Positions 26,751-35,344 of a DNA stretch of 64,000 nt are shown here, piece after piece. The stretch's first letter is position 1, and each line of letters begins with the position of its first letter. Under the pieces are notes generated by a model. That model saw only the letters and a program-made list of their open reading frames with translations. It did not search any database and had not been told where the DNA came from. Both the position numbers and the translations under genes were made by a program. Source of the stretch: Sediminibacterium sp. FEMGT703S (lineage in GTDB: Bacteria; Bacteroidota; Bacteroidia; Chitinophagales; Chitinophagaceae); assembly GCA_002786355.1 (NCBI GenBank), contig PGCO01000013.1, positions 62,001-126,000 of the forward strand, written 5' to 3'.

Positions 26751-28292
26751 CTAGTTTCTGCTTTTCAAGTTTGGATGAGGAGCAGGTACACTATTAGGAC
26801 CTTCTTCAGTTGTGCCTTGTAAATCTACAGTGTTAGCAGTGCCATCCTGTGCATATACAAATAACAATCTGCTTTCAGCAATACCTTGGTTCTCCACTAA
26901 GTACTTAATTACCGCATTTACACGCTCCCAGCTTTGTTGTTGAGCTGCTTTGCTAGATGCACCGTAACCAATTACTTTAACGTTACAAGTTGGGTTTGCT
27001 TTCAATTGAGCTGCAGCAGCGCTTAAAACAACCATTGCATCTTTGCTCAACTTAGTAACAGAACCTTTAAACTGAACGCTAGGTAAAGCACTAATAGTAC
27101 AGCTAGGTTTTTGATTAGCTTGGATATTAGTTACCATTTCTTTGATTTCCTTGCAACAAGCGTTCTCAGGACAAGTTCCGATACCATCATTGTTTACAGG
27201 GAAACATTTTTGAGAAGTCAATAACTCTTTATCTCTGTAATCAGGAACACCATCACCATCAGTGTCTTTAGATACACCATGAGAGTCAACTGGAGCACCA
27301 GCTGGAGTATTTGGTTCCATATCAAATTGGTCAGTTACACCATCCTTATCAGCATCAGGTAAAATTACTTTAGGCAATTTCATATGCTTAGGTGCATTCA
27401 ACTCATTGTAGATAAAGTTGTTTGGATTGATCCAGTAAAGAGGTTGAACTCTTTTGCTTTGATCACCAATATTGATATTAACTTTAGCACTAGTCATACT
27501 GATATGATCACCATTGTCATTTCTAACATCTTTCCAAGCATCTAAGTAATCATAAGCTCTAGCACTGAAAATAAACTTTTGCTCTAAGCCAATGCTGATT
27601 CTGTCGTTTACTTTAAATGCTGCTCCAAAACCTAAGTTGAAAGCATGCATTAAAGCAACTGCGTTGCTAGATTCGCCACCCACTCTGGTAATTAAACCAT
27701 CTTGTGTGTTAGCTTGACCAGGACGTTGGCCATAAAACACAGAGTATCCGCCGCCCAATTGTTGACCTCCTGGATTAGCAAAGAAAGTTTTGCTTCCTAC
27801 CATGCTGTATCCAGCTAATACATAAATATTTGTTTTAGGATTGCCTCTATAGTAGCTAGGTGTATTTAAAGAAGCAATTACGTCTAAACCTAATGCCATC
27901 ATTTTGTTTACATATGCTACTTGAGGAACAGGCACTAAAGTAGAACCGTATAAGCTTGGTGCACCTGAGTTTCTTGCAAAGTCAACTGATCCTCTTACAG
28001 AGAAAATATGTCCTAAAGACTTTCTTGCAGAAACGCCAGCAGCAAAACCTAATTTAGATTTTACATCTCCACCTATCCAAGATGGTCCAACACTAAGACC
28101 AATTTCCCACTGACTTCTTGGTTTTGCAGGGTAAGGGTACTGGTTATTCATGAATTCGTTGTGCTGGGGCAGGTCTTTCACTGCTACTTTGGAAGTGTCT
28201 TTCCAATCCCAACCCCAGTTTGTTTGTGCGTTAGTTGACACTTGTGCGAACACAAATAATACAACTAGTAAAAGGAGCTTCTTGCTTGCCAT
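26751..28292 (-). CDS. OmpA-family outer-membrane protein with thrombospondin-type repeats
   Basis: 513 residues. Signal peptide 1-22 (VSTNAQ end), an N-terminal beta-barrel (about 55-280) with many aromatic strands, then calcium-binding TSP3-like repeats (DADKDGVTDQFD and DTDGDGVPDYRD, about 320-355). A Cys-rich spacer follows, then a degenerate OmpA C-terminal domain (about 395-490: MVVLSAAAAQLKANPTCNVKVIGYG, and WERVNAVIKYLVENQGI). Such proteins anchor the outer membrane to peptidoglycan. The classical NxxLSxxRA helix is poorly kept, so binding is uncertain. The upstream gap to the divergent synthase gene is about 180 bases. Confidence 0.87.
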   Translation of the reverse strand: MASKKLLLLVVLFVFAQVSTNAQTNWGWDWKDTSKVAVKDLPQHNEFMNNQYPYPAKPRSQWEIGLSVGPSWIGGDVKSKLGFAAGVSARKSLGHIFSVRGSVDFARNSGAPSLYGSTLVPVPQVAYVNKMMALGLDVIASLNTPSYYRGNPKTNIYVLAGYSMVGSKTFFANPGGQQLGGGYSVFYGQRPGQANTQDGLITRVGGESSNAVALMHAFNLGFGAAFKVNDRISIGLEQKFIFSARAYDYLDAWKDVRNDNGDHISMTSAKVNINIGDQSKRVQPLYWINPNNFIYNELNAPKHMKLPKVILPDADKDGVTDQFDMEPNTPAGAPVDSHGVSKDTDGDGVPDYRDKELLTSQKCFPVNNDGIGTCPENACCKEIKEMVTNIQANQKPSCTISALPSVQFKGSVTKLSKDAMVVLSAAAAQLKANPTCNVKVIGYGASSKAAQQQSWERVNAVIKYLVENQGIAESRLLFVYAQDGTANTVDLQGTTEEGPNSVPAPHPNLKSRN

Positions 28293-28475
28293 AATCGATA
28301 TTTGATTTAATAATTAATTATAATCGCTGTAAAAGTACTTATTTTTTATATAAATCCTAAAAATTACTATCAAAGGGGGTATAAACGATAGTTATTGACT
28401 GCGAATATACTATAAACGCTGCTTTTAACAGTTTATTTTGTCGTATTCGTAGGTATATTGCAGCATAATTATAAC

Positions 28476-29438
28476 ATGAATTTAGCAAAAAAAGTTATTT
28501 CGAGCGAGCTTGAGCAATTTGAAGTTCATTTTAGAGAGGCAGTTAAGAGCAGGGTGGCATTGTTAGACCGAATCATGCAGTACATTGTTAAGCGCAAAGG
28601 AAAGCAGCTAAGACCAATGTTTGTATTGCTTAGCGCGCGTTTAGGGGGTACAATTAATGATAGCACTTACCGAGCAGCTTCATTAGTAGAATTATTACAT
28701 ACAGCAACCCTAGTTCACGATGATGTTGTTGATGAATCTATGGAAAGAAGGGGTTTTTTTTCGATAAATGCACTCTGGAAAAATAAAATTGCCGTTTTAG
28801 TAGGCGATTATTTGCTTTCTAAGGGATTATTGCTGTCTTTAAATAATAAAGACCACGAGGTTTTAAGAATTCTTTCAGAAGCGGTAAGGCTAATGAGTGA
28901 GGGAGAACTTTTACAAATCGAAAAATCTAGAAACCTTAATTTGAACGAATCGGTTTACTACGAAATCATAAATGGAAAGACCGCTTCTTTATTGGCATCT
29001 GCTTGTTCTGCAGGCGCATCCACTACATTCTCAGACCCGGAAGACATAGAAGCCATGCGTTTATTTGGCGAAAAAGTGGGAATGGCTTTTCAAATTAAGG
29101 ATGATTTATTCGACTATAGTAGCAAAGATATTGGCAAACCTACTGGCAATGATATTAAAGAAAAAAAGTTGACCCTGCCACTTATTTATGTTTTAAACAA
29201 TTGTAGTCCTACCATCAAAAAAGAGATTATTTATATAATCAAAAACCAGAATACACAAAAAGAGAAAGTCGCTTTTGTTATCAAACAAGTAGAAGATTTG
29301 GGAGGCATTGACTATGCTACCAAAAAAATGTTTAGTTATAGAGACGAGGCACTAGAATTACTTTACCGCTTCCCTTCATCACCCGTAAGAGATGCTTTGG
29401 AAGAACTCGTGAGATATACTACTGATAGAGAATATTAA
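28476..29438 (+). CDS. Polyprenyl diphosphate synthase
   Basis: About 320 residues from the ATG at 28476 (MNLAKKVISSELEQFEVHF); the TTG at 28458 is unlikely. Chain elongation of isoprenoid diphosphates for menaquinone side chains or carriers. First aspartate-rich motif DDVVDESMERRG, second KDDLFDYSSKD, and the GKQLRP motif near the N-terminus. Long-chain (octaprenyl-like) type by overall pattern; exact product length cannot be told. The stop TAA overlaps the recJ ATG (TAATG). Confidence 0.92.
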   Translation: MNLAKKVISSELEQFEVHFREAVKSRVALLDRIMQYIVKRKGKQLRPMFVLLSARLGGTINDSTYRAASLVELLHTATLVHDDVVDESMERRGFFSINALWKNKIAVLVGDYLLSKGLLLSLNNKDHEVLRILSEAVRLMSEGELLQIEKSRNLNLNESVYYEIINGKTASLLASACSAGASTTFSDPEDIEAMRLFGEKVGMAFQIKDDLFDYSSKDIGKPTGNDIKEKKLTLPLIYVLNNCSPTIKKEIIYIIKNQNTQKEKVAFVIKQVEDLGGIDYATKKMFSYRDEALELLYRFPSSPVRDALEELVRYTTDREY

Positions 29439-31150
29439 TGCAAAAGAGATGGAACATATTATCGTCTAATGCAGCTACTGTTACTTCTTTGCAAGCAACA
29501 TTAAAAATCAATCCCATATTATGTTCCATTTTGGCTCAAAGGGGGATCACAGATTACGAGAAAGCAAAAGAGTTTTTCAGACCAAGCCTTGAGCACTTGC
29601 ATAGTCCATGGTTAATGAAAGACATGCAAAAAGCAGTAGATCGAATCATTCATGCATTTGAAAAAAAAGAAAAAATTTTAGTCTATGGCGATTACGATGT
29701 AGACGGAACTACTTCTGTAGCAAGTATGTTTCAATTTTTAAAGTTGTTGCATGAACCTATTGACTTTTATATCCCTCACAGATACAAAGAAGGATATGGG
29801 ATTTCAAAAATTGGTATTGACTTTGCAAAAGAACAGGGCTTTACTTTAATAATCTCTTTAGACTGTGGAATAAAATCCGCAGAATTAATTGCATATGCAA
29901 AAACATTAGGAATCGATTTTATTGTATGCGATCACCATTTGCCAGACAGTGATGTGCCAGCTGCTGCAGCAATATTAAATCCCAAGCAAGTTGACTGCCC
30001 CTACCCTTACAAAGAACTGTGTGGTTGTGGAGTAGGATTTAAACTAATGATGGCATTAACCGAAAAGCTTAATTTATCTACTGAAACTTATCTTCAATAC
30101 ATAGACTTGGTTGCAATTGCAATTGCAGCAGATATTGTTCCTGTTACTGGCGAAAACAGAACCTTAGCTTTCTTTGGCATACAAAAAGTAAATTCAAAAC
30201 CATCAGTTGGCATTGAAGCATTGTTGAATTTATCTAAGGCAAAAGGGCCCATGAGTTTAACAAGTTTAGTATTTGTCATTGCCCCCAGAATTAATGCAGC
30301 AGGTAGAATGGACGATGCAAAAAAAGCGGTTCAATTATTTATTGAGAAAGATCCTACTGCAGCAATTTCATTTGCTAATATTTTACACAGTGACAATACC
30401 GACCGTAGAGAAGCAGATAGTTCGATTACTTTAGAAGCAATGGAAATGCTTGCAGCTGATCCAAATAATCAAAACAGAAAAACAACGGTCTTATACAATG
30501 AATATTGGCATAAGGGAGTGGTAGGAATTGTAGCAAGCAGATTAATTGAAACATTTTACAGACCTACAATTGTATTAACCAAAAGTGGAGAATATGCGGC
30601 TGGAAGTGCAAGAAGTGTTGCGGGATTTAATTTGTACGAAGCCATTCATGCATGTAGAGCACACTTATTGGGCTATGGAGGACATTTTGCAGCAGCAGGA
30701 ATGACTTTGGCAACCAATCAAATTGAGTCATTCAAAGCAGCATTTGAGGCAGAAGTAGCAAAAACAATCACACCCGATCAATTAATTCCAGCGCTTACTA
30801 TTAATGCTGAAATAAATTTCAAAGATATCACTGCGTCGCTTTATAATATTATTAAGCAAATGGAGCCATTTGGTCCAGATAATATGCGACCCGTATTTGT
30901 TGCCCGTAATGTAAAAGATGCAGGCTTTTCCAAAGTGGTAAAAGACCTGCATCTAAGAGTAGTTCTAAAACAAGAAGATATTATTTTATCAGGCATCGGC
31001 TTTAATATGGCCGACAAATTTTCATTATTGCAAGATGGGCAGCCAATTGACATTGTTTTTTCAATTGATGAAAACGAATGGCAAGGCAATACCAATTTAC
31101 AATTGAAAGTTATTGACCTGCTACCTGCATCATCTGTACAGAGCGATTGA
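29438..31150 (+). CDS. recJ: Single-stranded-DNA-specific exonuclease RecJ
   Basis: 570 residues. 5'-3' exonuclease of recombination and mismatch repair. DHH-family motifs: VYGDYDVDGTTS, DHHLPD and the manganese site in ISLDCG, then the DHHA1 part with GYGGHFAAAGMTL. The C-terminal OB-fold follows. Start codon overlaps the synthase stop, so it is translated from the same message. Its 3' end overlaps the converging htpG by 41 bases. Confidence 0.95.
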   Translation: MQKRWNILSSNAATVTSLQATLKINPILCSILAQRGITDYEKAKEFFRPSLEHLHSPWLMKDMQKAVDRIIHAFEKKEKILVYGDYDVDGTTSVASMFQFLKLLHEPIDFYIPHRYKEGYGISKIGIDFAKEQGFTLIISLDCGIKSAELIAYAKTLGIDFIVCDHHLPDSDVPAAAAILNPKQVDCPYPYKELCGCGVGFKLMMALTEKLNLSTETYLQYIDLVAIAIAADIVPVTGENRTLAFFGIQKVNSKPSVGIEALLNLSKAKGPMSLTSLVFVIAPRINAAGRMDDAKKAVQLFIEKDPTAAISFANILHSDNTDRREADSSITLEAMEMLAADPNNQNRKTTVLYNEYWHKGVVGIVASRLIETFYRPTIVLTKSGEYAAGSARSVAGFNLYEAIHACRAHLLGYGGHFAAAGMTLATNQIESFKAAFEAEVAKTITPDQLIPALTINAEINFKDITASLYNIIKQMEPFGPDNMRPVFVARNVKDAGFSKVVKDLHLRVVLKQEDIILSGIGFNMADKFSLLQDGQPIDIVFSIDENEWQGNTNLQLKVIDLLPASSVQSD

Positions 31151-32969
31151 TAAAATTAGTCAGCTCCGATCCCTTCAATAATCCTTGTGACAATAAAGCT
31201 AAATCAGCTAAATTTCTTACTTGCTTGGTTTTAAGGTCTTCGTTATTTTCTTTTAAAATTGTTTGGAATACTGGATGATTCCCGTTTACTGTTAGCGTTA
31301 CTTCATCGGGCATTTGTGCGTAAAAAGCAGTCATACCACCCCCTGCAGCACCCATGTCTTTCATTCTACGCATAAACTCTGGACGGGTTGCAATTACAGG
31401 TGCAGAATCAGTGCTTAAACCCTTTACTTCTGTGGTTACATTTAGCTCAGGAATTTGCAAAGTGAATAAAGATTTTAATTGTTCTGTTTCGTCCTTGCTT
31501 AATACAGATTCATTACTCTCCTGCTTATCAATTAAGTTATCAACTATATCAGCATCTACTCTTACAAAACTGGTATTTTCCCATTTCATTTCCATGGTAT
31601 TCAAGAAAGCTGCATCTACCAATGTTTCCATCTTAACAACTTCATACCCCTTTGTTTTGCAAGCCTGAATATATGCGTCTTGTTGAACAGGATTCGTTGT
31701 ATATAATACAATATGCTTTCCTTCTTTATTTTTTTGTAAAGTTTCAGTGGCTGTTTTATACTCATCCAATGTAAAGAACTTGCCGTCTACATTTTCCATT
31801 ACCAAAAACTTATTGGCTTTATCTAAGAACTTGTCGTCGGTCATCATTCCGTATTTTACGAATAAGCCAAGACTTTCCCATTTTTGCTCAAATTCAGCAC
31901 GATCATTTTTGAAAATCTCTTCCAATTTATCCGCTACTTTCTTGGTAATATGAGCATTAATTTTTCTAACATTTGGATCTCCTTGTAAATAGCTTCTACT
32001 TACGTTCAACGGAATATCCGGACTGTCGATTACCCCATGTAAAAGCATTAAAAATTCAGGAACAATATCTTTTACCTCATCTGTAACAAAAACTTGATTA
32101 CAGTATAACTGAATCTTATCTTTTTGAATTTCGTAGCTCTGTTTTATTTTAGGGAAGTAAAGTACCCCAGTTAGATTAAATGGATAGTCTACATTTAAAT
32201 GAATCCAAAATAAAGGAGTTTCACCAAATGGATAGAGTTCACGATAGAATTTCTCGTAGTCTTCTTTAGATAATTCACTAGGTTTTTTAACCCAAATAGG
32301 GTTTGTATTGTTTATTGATTTTTCTTCTTGTTTTTCATCCTCTTTTTTTACTTCTGCATTAACATCGGTAAAATAAATAGGGATAGGCAAAAACTTACAG
32401 AACTTTTCTAAAATTCCTTTTAGCTTGTAAGCGTCTAAAAAATGTGCACTCTCTTCGTTTACATGTAAAATTATTCTAGTACCACGCTGTTTTTTCTCTA
32501 CTTCGTACAATTCAAACTCAGGGCTGCCATCACAACTCCAGTATACAGTTGCTGCATCCTCTTGATAGCTTTGGGTTAATACTTCTACTTTAGAAGCCAC
32601 CATAAATGCACTATAAAATCCCAACCCAAAATGACCGATTATGCTAGCATCTTTATATTTAGTTAAGAACTCTTCTGCACCACTAAATGCAACTTGGTTA
32701 AGATATTTATCAACTTCTTCTTTGGTCATACCTACCCCACAATCTTCTATGGTAATGGTCTTTTCTTTGGCATCCAGCTTTACATCTATGCGCAATTCAC
32801 CCAACTCTCCTTTTGCTTCTCCAATTGAAGACAAGGTTTTGATTTTTTGGGTTGCATCAGTAGCATTACTTACCAATTCTCTTAGGAAAATTTCGTGGTC
32901 GCTGTATAAGAACTTTTTAATAATAGGGAAAATATTCTCCGTCTGAACGCGAATCTGTCCTTTTTGCAT
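31110..32969 (-). CDS. htpG: Molecular chaperone HtpG (Hsp90)
   Basis: ATP-dependent chaperone, 619 residues from the ATG at 32969 (MQKGQIRVQTENIFP), the conserved N-terminus; the open frame to 33035 adds an unrelated stretch. N-terminal ATPase domain with ELVSNATDATQK and GVGMTKEEV, GHFGLGFYSAFMVA and GTRIILHV. Middle domain begins near 250 (NPIWVKKPSELSKEDYEKFY) and the C-terminal dimer domain follows. It is slightly shorter than E. coli HtpG (624). Convergent with recJ, with overlapping 3' ends. Confidence 0.96.
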   Translation of the reverse strand: MQKGQIRVQTENIFPIIKKFLYSDHEIFLRELVSNATDATQKIKTLSSIGEAKGELGELRIDVKLDAKEKTITIEDCGVGMTKEEVDKYLNQVAFSGAEEFLTKYKDASIIGHFGLGFYSAFMVASKVEVLTQSYQEDAATVYWSCDGSPEFELYEVEKKQRGTRIILHVNEESAHFLDAYKLKGILEKFCKFLPIPIYFTDVNAEVKKEDEKQEEKSINNTNPIWVKKPSELSKEDYEKFYRELYPFGETPLFWIHLNVDYPFNLTGVLYFPKIKQSYEIQKDKIQLYCNQVFVTDEVKDIVPEFLMLLHGVIDSPDIPLNVSRSYLQGDPNVRKINAHITKKVADKLEEIFKNDRAEFEQKWESLGLFVKYGMMTDDKFLDKANKFLVMENVDGKFFTLDEYKTATETLQKNKEGKHIVLYTTNPVQQDAYIQACKTKGYEVVKMETLVDAAFLNTMEMKWENTSFVRVDADIVDNLIDKQESNESVLSKDETEQLKSLFTLQIPELNVTTEVKGLSTDSAPVIATRPEFMRRMKDMGAAGGGMTAFYAQMPDEVTLTVNGNHPVFQTILKENNEDLKTKQVRNLADLALLSQGLLKGSELTNFINRSVQMMQVAGQ

Positions 32970-33088
32970 AACAATGTATTTTTCCAAGACTTGGCAAAGA
33001 AAGTACCAAATAAGCAATTGCTGACAGGATGACAAGTAAACAAGAAAAATATACTAAAATCAATAAATTTTGACAGAGATAATGGGAA

Positions 33089-33943
33089 TTATTGGAAACT
33101 AGGTATGTAAAAATTAGCCCCATTTGCCCCTGATTGTCCATAATGGACTTCTTTAATAGCGGTATGATCATACCAAAAATTCCATTGATCATTTACTTCG
33201 GAGTAACCGTTTTGACGCAAAAATTGAACAATATAATTTCTAGTTGCATCCATCTCAGTAGTTGGTTTCGTATAACCAATAAATTGGATATATGTTTTTT
33301 TATCCGGGAATAAACGCATAAAACGCTCTAGTTCTTCATTTGTAATTTGATTATTCTGAGGGCTACTAATTGCTTTACTTGCTTTGTTTTCCTTTTTTTC
33401 AGTGATTTCGATGCTTTGATTAGCCTCAATAATTTTAGGTCTGTTTTGTCGGGGAATAAAGAATGCCTCGACTTTTTTATTATTTGATTTAGTAGGAGTA
33501 ATGATTTTATTTTCTGTCTGTGCTACATAATCTGGTTTAGCAATGCTTTTCATTTGCGGTCGCGTGACTTTTCTAGGAAGGTATTCTGAAGGCTTTGCAA
33601 CCACTGCAGCTGGTTTTTCAATTACGGGAACAGCAATTGCTTCTGTTGTATTGGAAGAATCAATTGTTACGGGATCCATATTCACAGCTGAACTATCTTG
33701 AACAGACTGAATACTCATCCGATTTTCCATTAACTTTTTTTGCTCGTCATACCAAGCCTGTGCATTTGCATCAACAACGGTTTGTTCTGTTTTTTCTGGG
33801 GTAATCTTTCCGCGCTCAAATACCCATAAAAAGGCGGTATAACCTACACCAGCCATAATAAAAATCGCTAGTATAAGCAGGAGGAATTTTGGATTTTTCT
33901 TTTCTTGCGTTTCCTCTCCCGGCAAATCGGTTGCGGTCAACAT
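33089..33943 (-). CDS. Hypothetical single-pass membrane protein
   Basis: I do not recognise this protein. 284 residues: a short cytoplasmic N-terminus with ETQEKKNPK, one membrane helix (about 23-44), a low-complexity linker rich in Ser, Thr, Val and Lys (45-195), and a conserved-looking C-terminal domain (about 200-284, with FMRLFPDKKTYIQFIGYTKP and FLRQNGYSEVNDQWNFWYDH). The last segment may be a small alpha/beta domain in the periplasm. No cysteine or catalytic motif stands out. It is 54 bases downstream of the DUF5689 gene, on the same strand, so it may be in that operon. Confidence 0.65.
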   Translation of the reverse strand: MLTATDLPGEETQEKKNPKFLLLILAIFIMAGVGYTAFLWVFERGKITPEKTEQTVVDANAQAWYDEQKKLMENRMSIQSVQDSSAVNMDPVTIDSSNTTEAIAVPVIEKPAAVVAKPSEYLPRKVTRPQMKSIAKPDYVAQTENKIITPTKSNNKKVEAFFIPRQNRPKIIEANQSIEITEKKENKASKAISSPQNNQITNEELERFMRLFPDKKTYIQFIGYTKPTTEMDATRNYIVQFLRQNGYSEVNDQWNFWYDHTAIKEVHYGQSGANGANFYIPSFQ

Positions 33944-33997
33944 ACTACTAAATTAATAAATTATGTTGGTTTGCAGTCAATAGAAGGCTTAAATAGC

Positions 33998-35344
33998 CTA
34001 TTGTGAGGTGATTTTAACATCATCTACCCAGAACTGGGTATTTTTTTTGACTGCCGGAACCCCCAAGTCAGATCCAGTGTATCTAAAGGCAATATGAATC
34101 AACCCATTCAAATTAGACAAAGAAATATTACCCGATTTAACCCAACTGGGCCCTAGACCACCAGATGCACCCTTTGAAAAGTTTGCTCTTAAATTAGTCC
34201 ATCTTGCTTTCCATGGTTGTCCTTTCCCATCATAATTACTAGAAACTAAAACCTGTAAACTTGCCCCATTGTCAAAAGCATCCCTACTCAAAAAACTCAA
34301 CTGCTCTCCTACAGTTTGATTCAATTGAATAGAAGGCAAAACTAACCAACTAATCAACGCAGACTCATTGGTTCCTAAAGCTGAAATACTTGCAAATTGA
34401 TTATTCTGATGAGACTGTACTTGATAGAAAAGTTTACCAGATTCGGCAAGATTATTCCAATTAGGTAATTTGAGTATTGAATTAGGAATCGCCTGTTCAA
34501 AATCTTCAAAAAATAAAACACTAGGACCTATACCTAAACACCTATTTTGCTTAAGTTGAACATCGTTGGTATCTCTAATCATTAACTGTCGCTGCGAGCC
34601 AAACTCAGAATAAATTCCGACAATAGCTCCGCTTCCGCTCGGCGTTGTAATTGCTGCAAAAGAAGAAAAGCCACTTGTTCGCAAATAAACGGTTCCGCCA
34701 GTACAAAACTTTAATGAATGACTAATCGTAAGTTTATTGATTGGGTCTCCATAAGATTTTGCAGTGTCTGCAATAGCAAATTCAATATTACTCAAGCGTA
34801 CTAATCTACTGTGTAATGAATCGTTTAACTGATGATAAGTTACATCGATTGGATTGGGCATAGCTTCCATTTGAACACCTAATAAATGCTTACTAAATAA
34901 TGGGGCAGCTACTGGCAACAATTCAGTAAACATTGGATCAGACCGATCTATACTTCCACCAATTTGCAACATTCCACCATATTCTCCCATCCATAACCCG
35001 TTTAGTTTTACCATTAACCGCATTCCGAGTGGGAAATGGGCAGATAAGCCAAATCCATCTAATCGAATCGTTATTGCAGCAGTACTATCCTGCAAAACAA
35101 TAGTCTTATAAAAATTATCATTTTCATCATTTGCAGTAATAATACCCGTAATGATTTCACCATCAACAAATTTTTCAGCATTCCCAGCAATATGAGAATC
35201 ATACAAAGACCTAATTGAAGTATTGGCTTGTACGGATGTTCCTTCATACGCAGGGGGCAAATCAAACTGCTTAATGCATCCCTGCAACAGAAACTGTAAA
35301 AAAAAGCAGCCGATAAAAAATTTAGAGATCACAATCAATTTCAT
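33998..35344 (-). CDS. DUF5689-domain lipoprotein
   Basis: About 448 residues from the ATG at 35344, which overlaps the receptor stop by 4 bases (ATGA) and so is translation-coupled. The signal ends in FLLQGC, a lipobox. The N-terminal half (about 25-270) looks like DUF5689, a domain found in Bacteroidota surface proteins near nucleases (RSLYDSHIAG, GEIITGIITANDENDNFYKTIVLQD). The C-terminal half (about 280-448) resembles a jelly-roll/choice-of-anchor type (VLFFEDFEQAI, FWVDDVKITS). The surface role is inferred from context: TonB receptor before it and an EEP-type enzyme divergent. Confidence 0.82.
   Translation of the reverse strand: MKLIVISKFFIGCFFLQFLLQGCIKQFDLPPAYEGTSVQANTSIRSLYDSHIAGNAEKFVDGEIITGIITANDENDNFYKTIVLQDSTAAITIRLDGFGLSAHFPLGMRLMVKLNGLWMGEYGGMLQIGGSIDRSDPMFTELLPVAAPLFSKHLLGVQMEAMPNPIDVTYHQLNDSLHSRLVRLSNIEFAIADTAKSYGDPINKLTISHSLKFCTGGTVYLRTSGFSSFAAITTPSGSGAIVGIYSEFGSQRQLMIRDTNDVQLKQNRCLGIGPSVLFFEDFEQAIPNSILKLPNWNNLAESGKLFYQVQSHQNNQFASISALGTNESALISWLVLPSIQLNQTVGEQLSFLSRDAFDNGASLQVLVSSNYDGKGQPWKARWTNLRANFSKGASGGLGPSWVKSGNISLSNLNGLIHIAFRYTGSDLGVPAVKKNTQFWVDDVKITSQ

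Noticed and set aside
32970..33035. N-terminal extension of htpG
   Set aside because: HtpG begins at MQKGQIRVQTE, and the preceding frame codes for unrelated residues.
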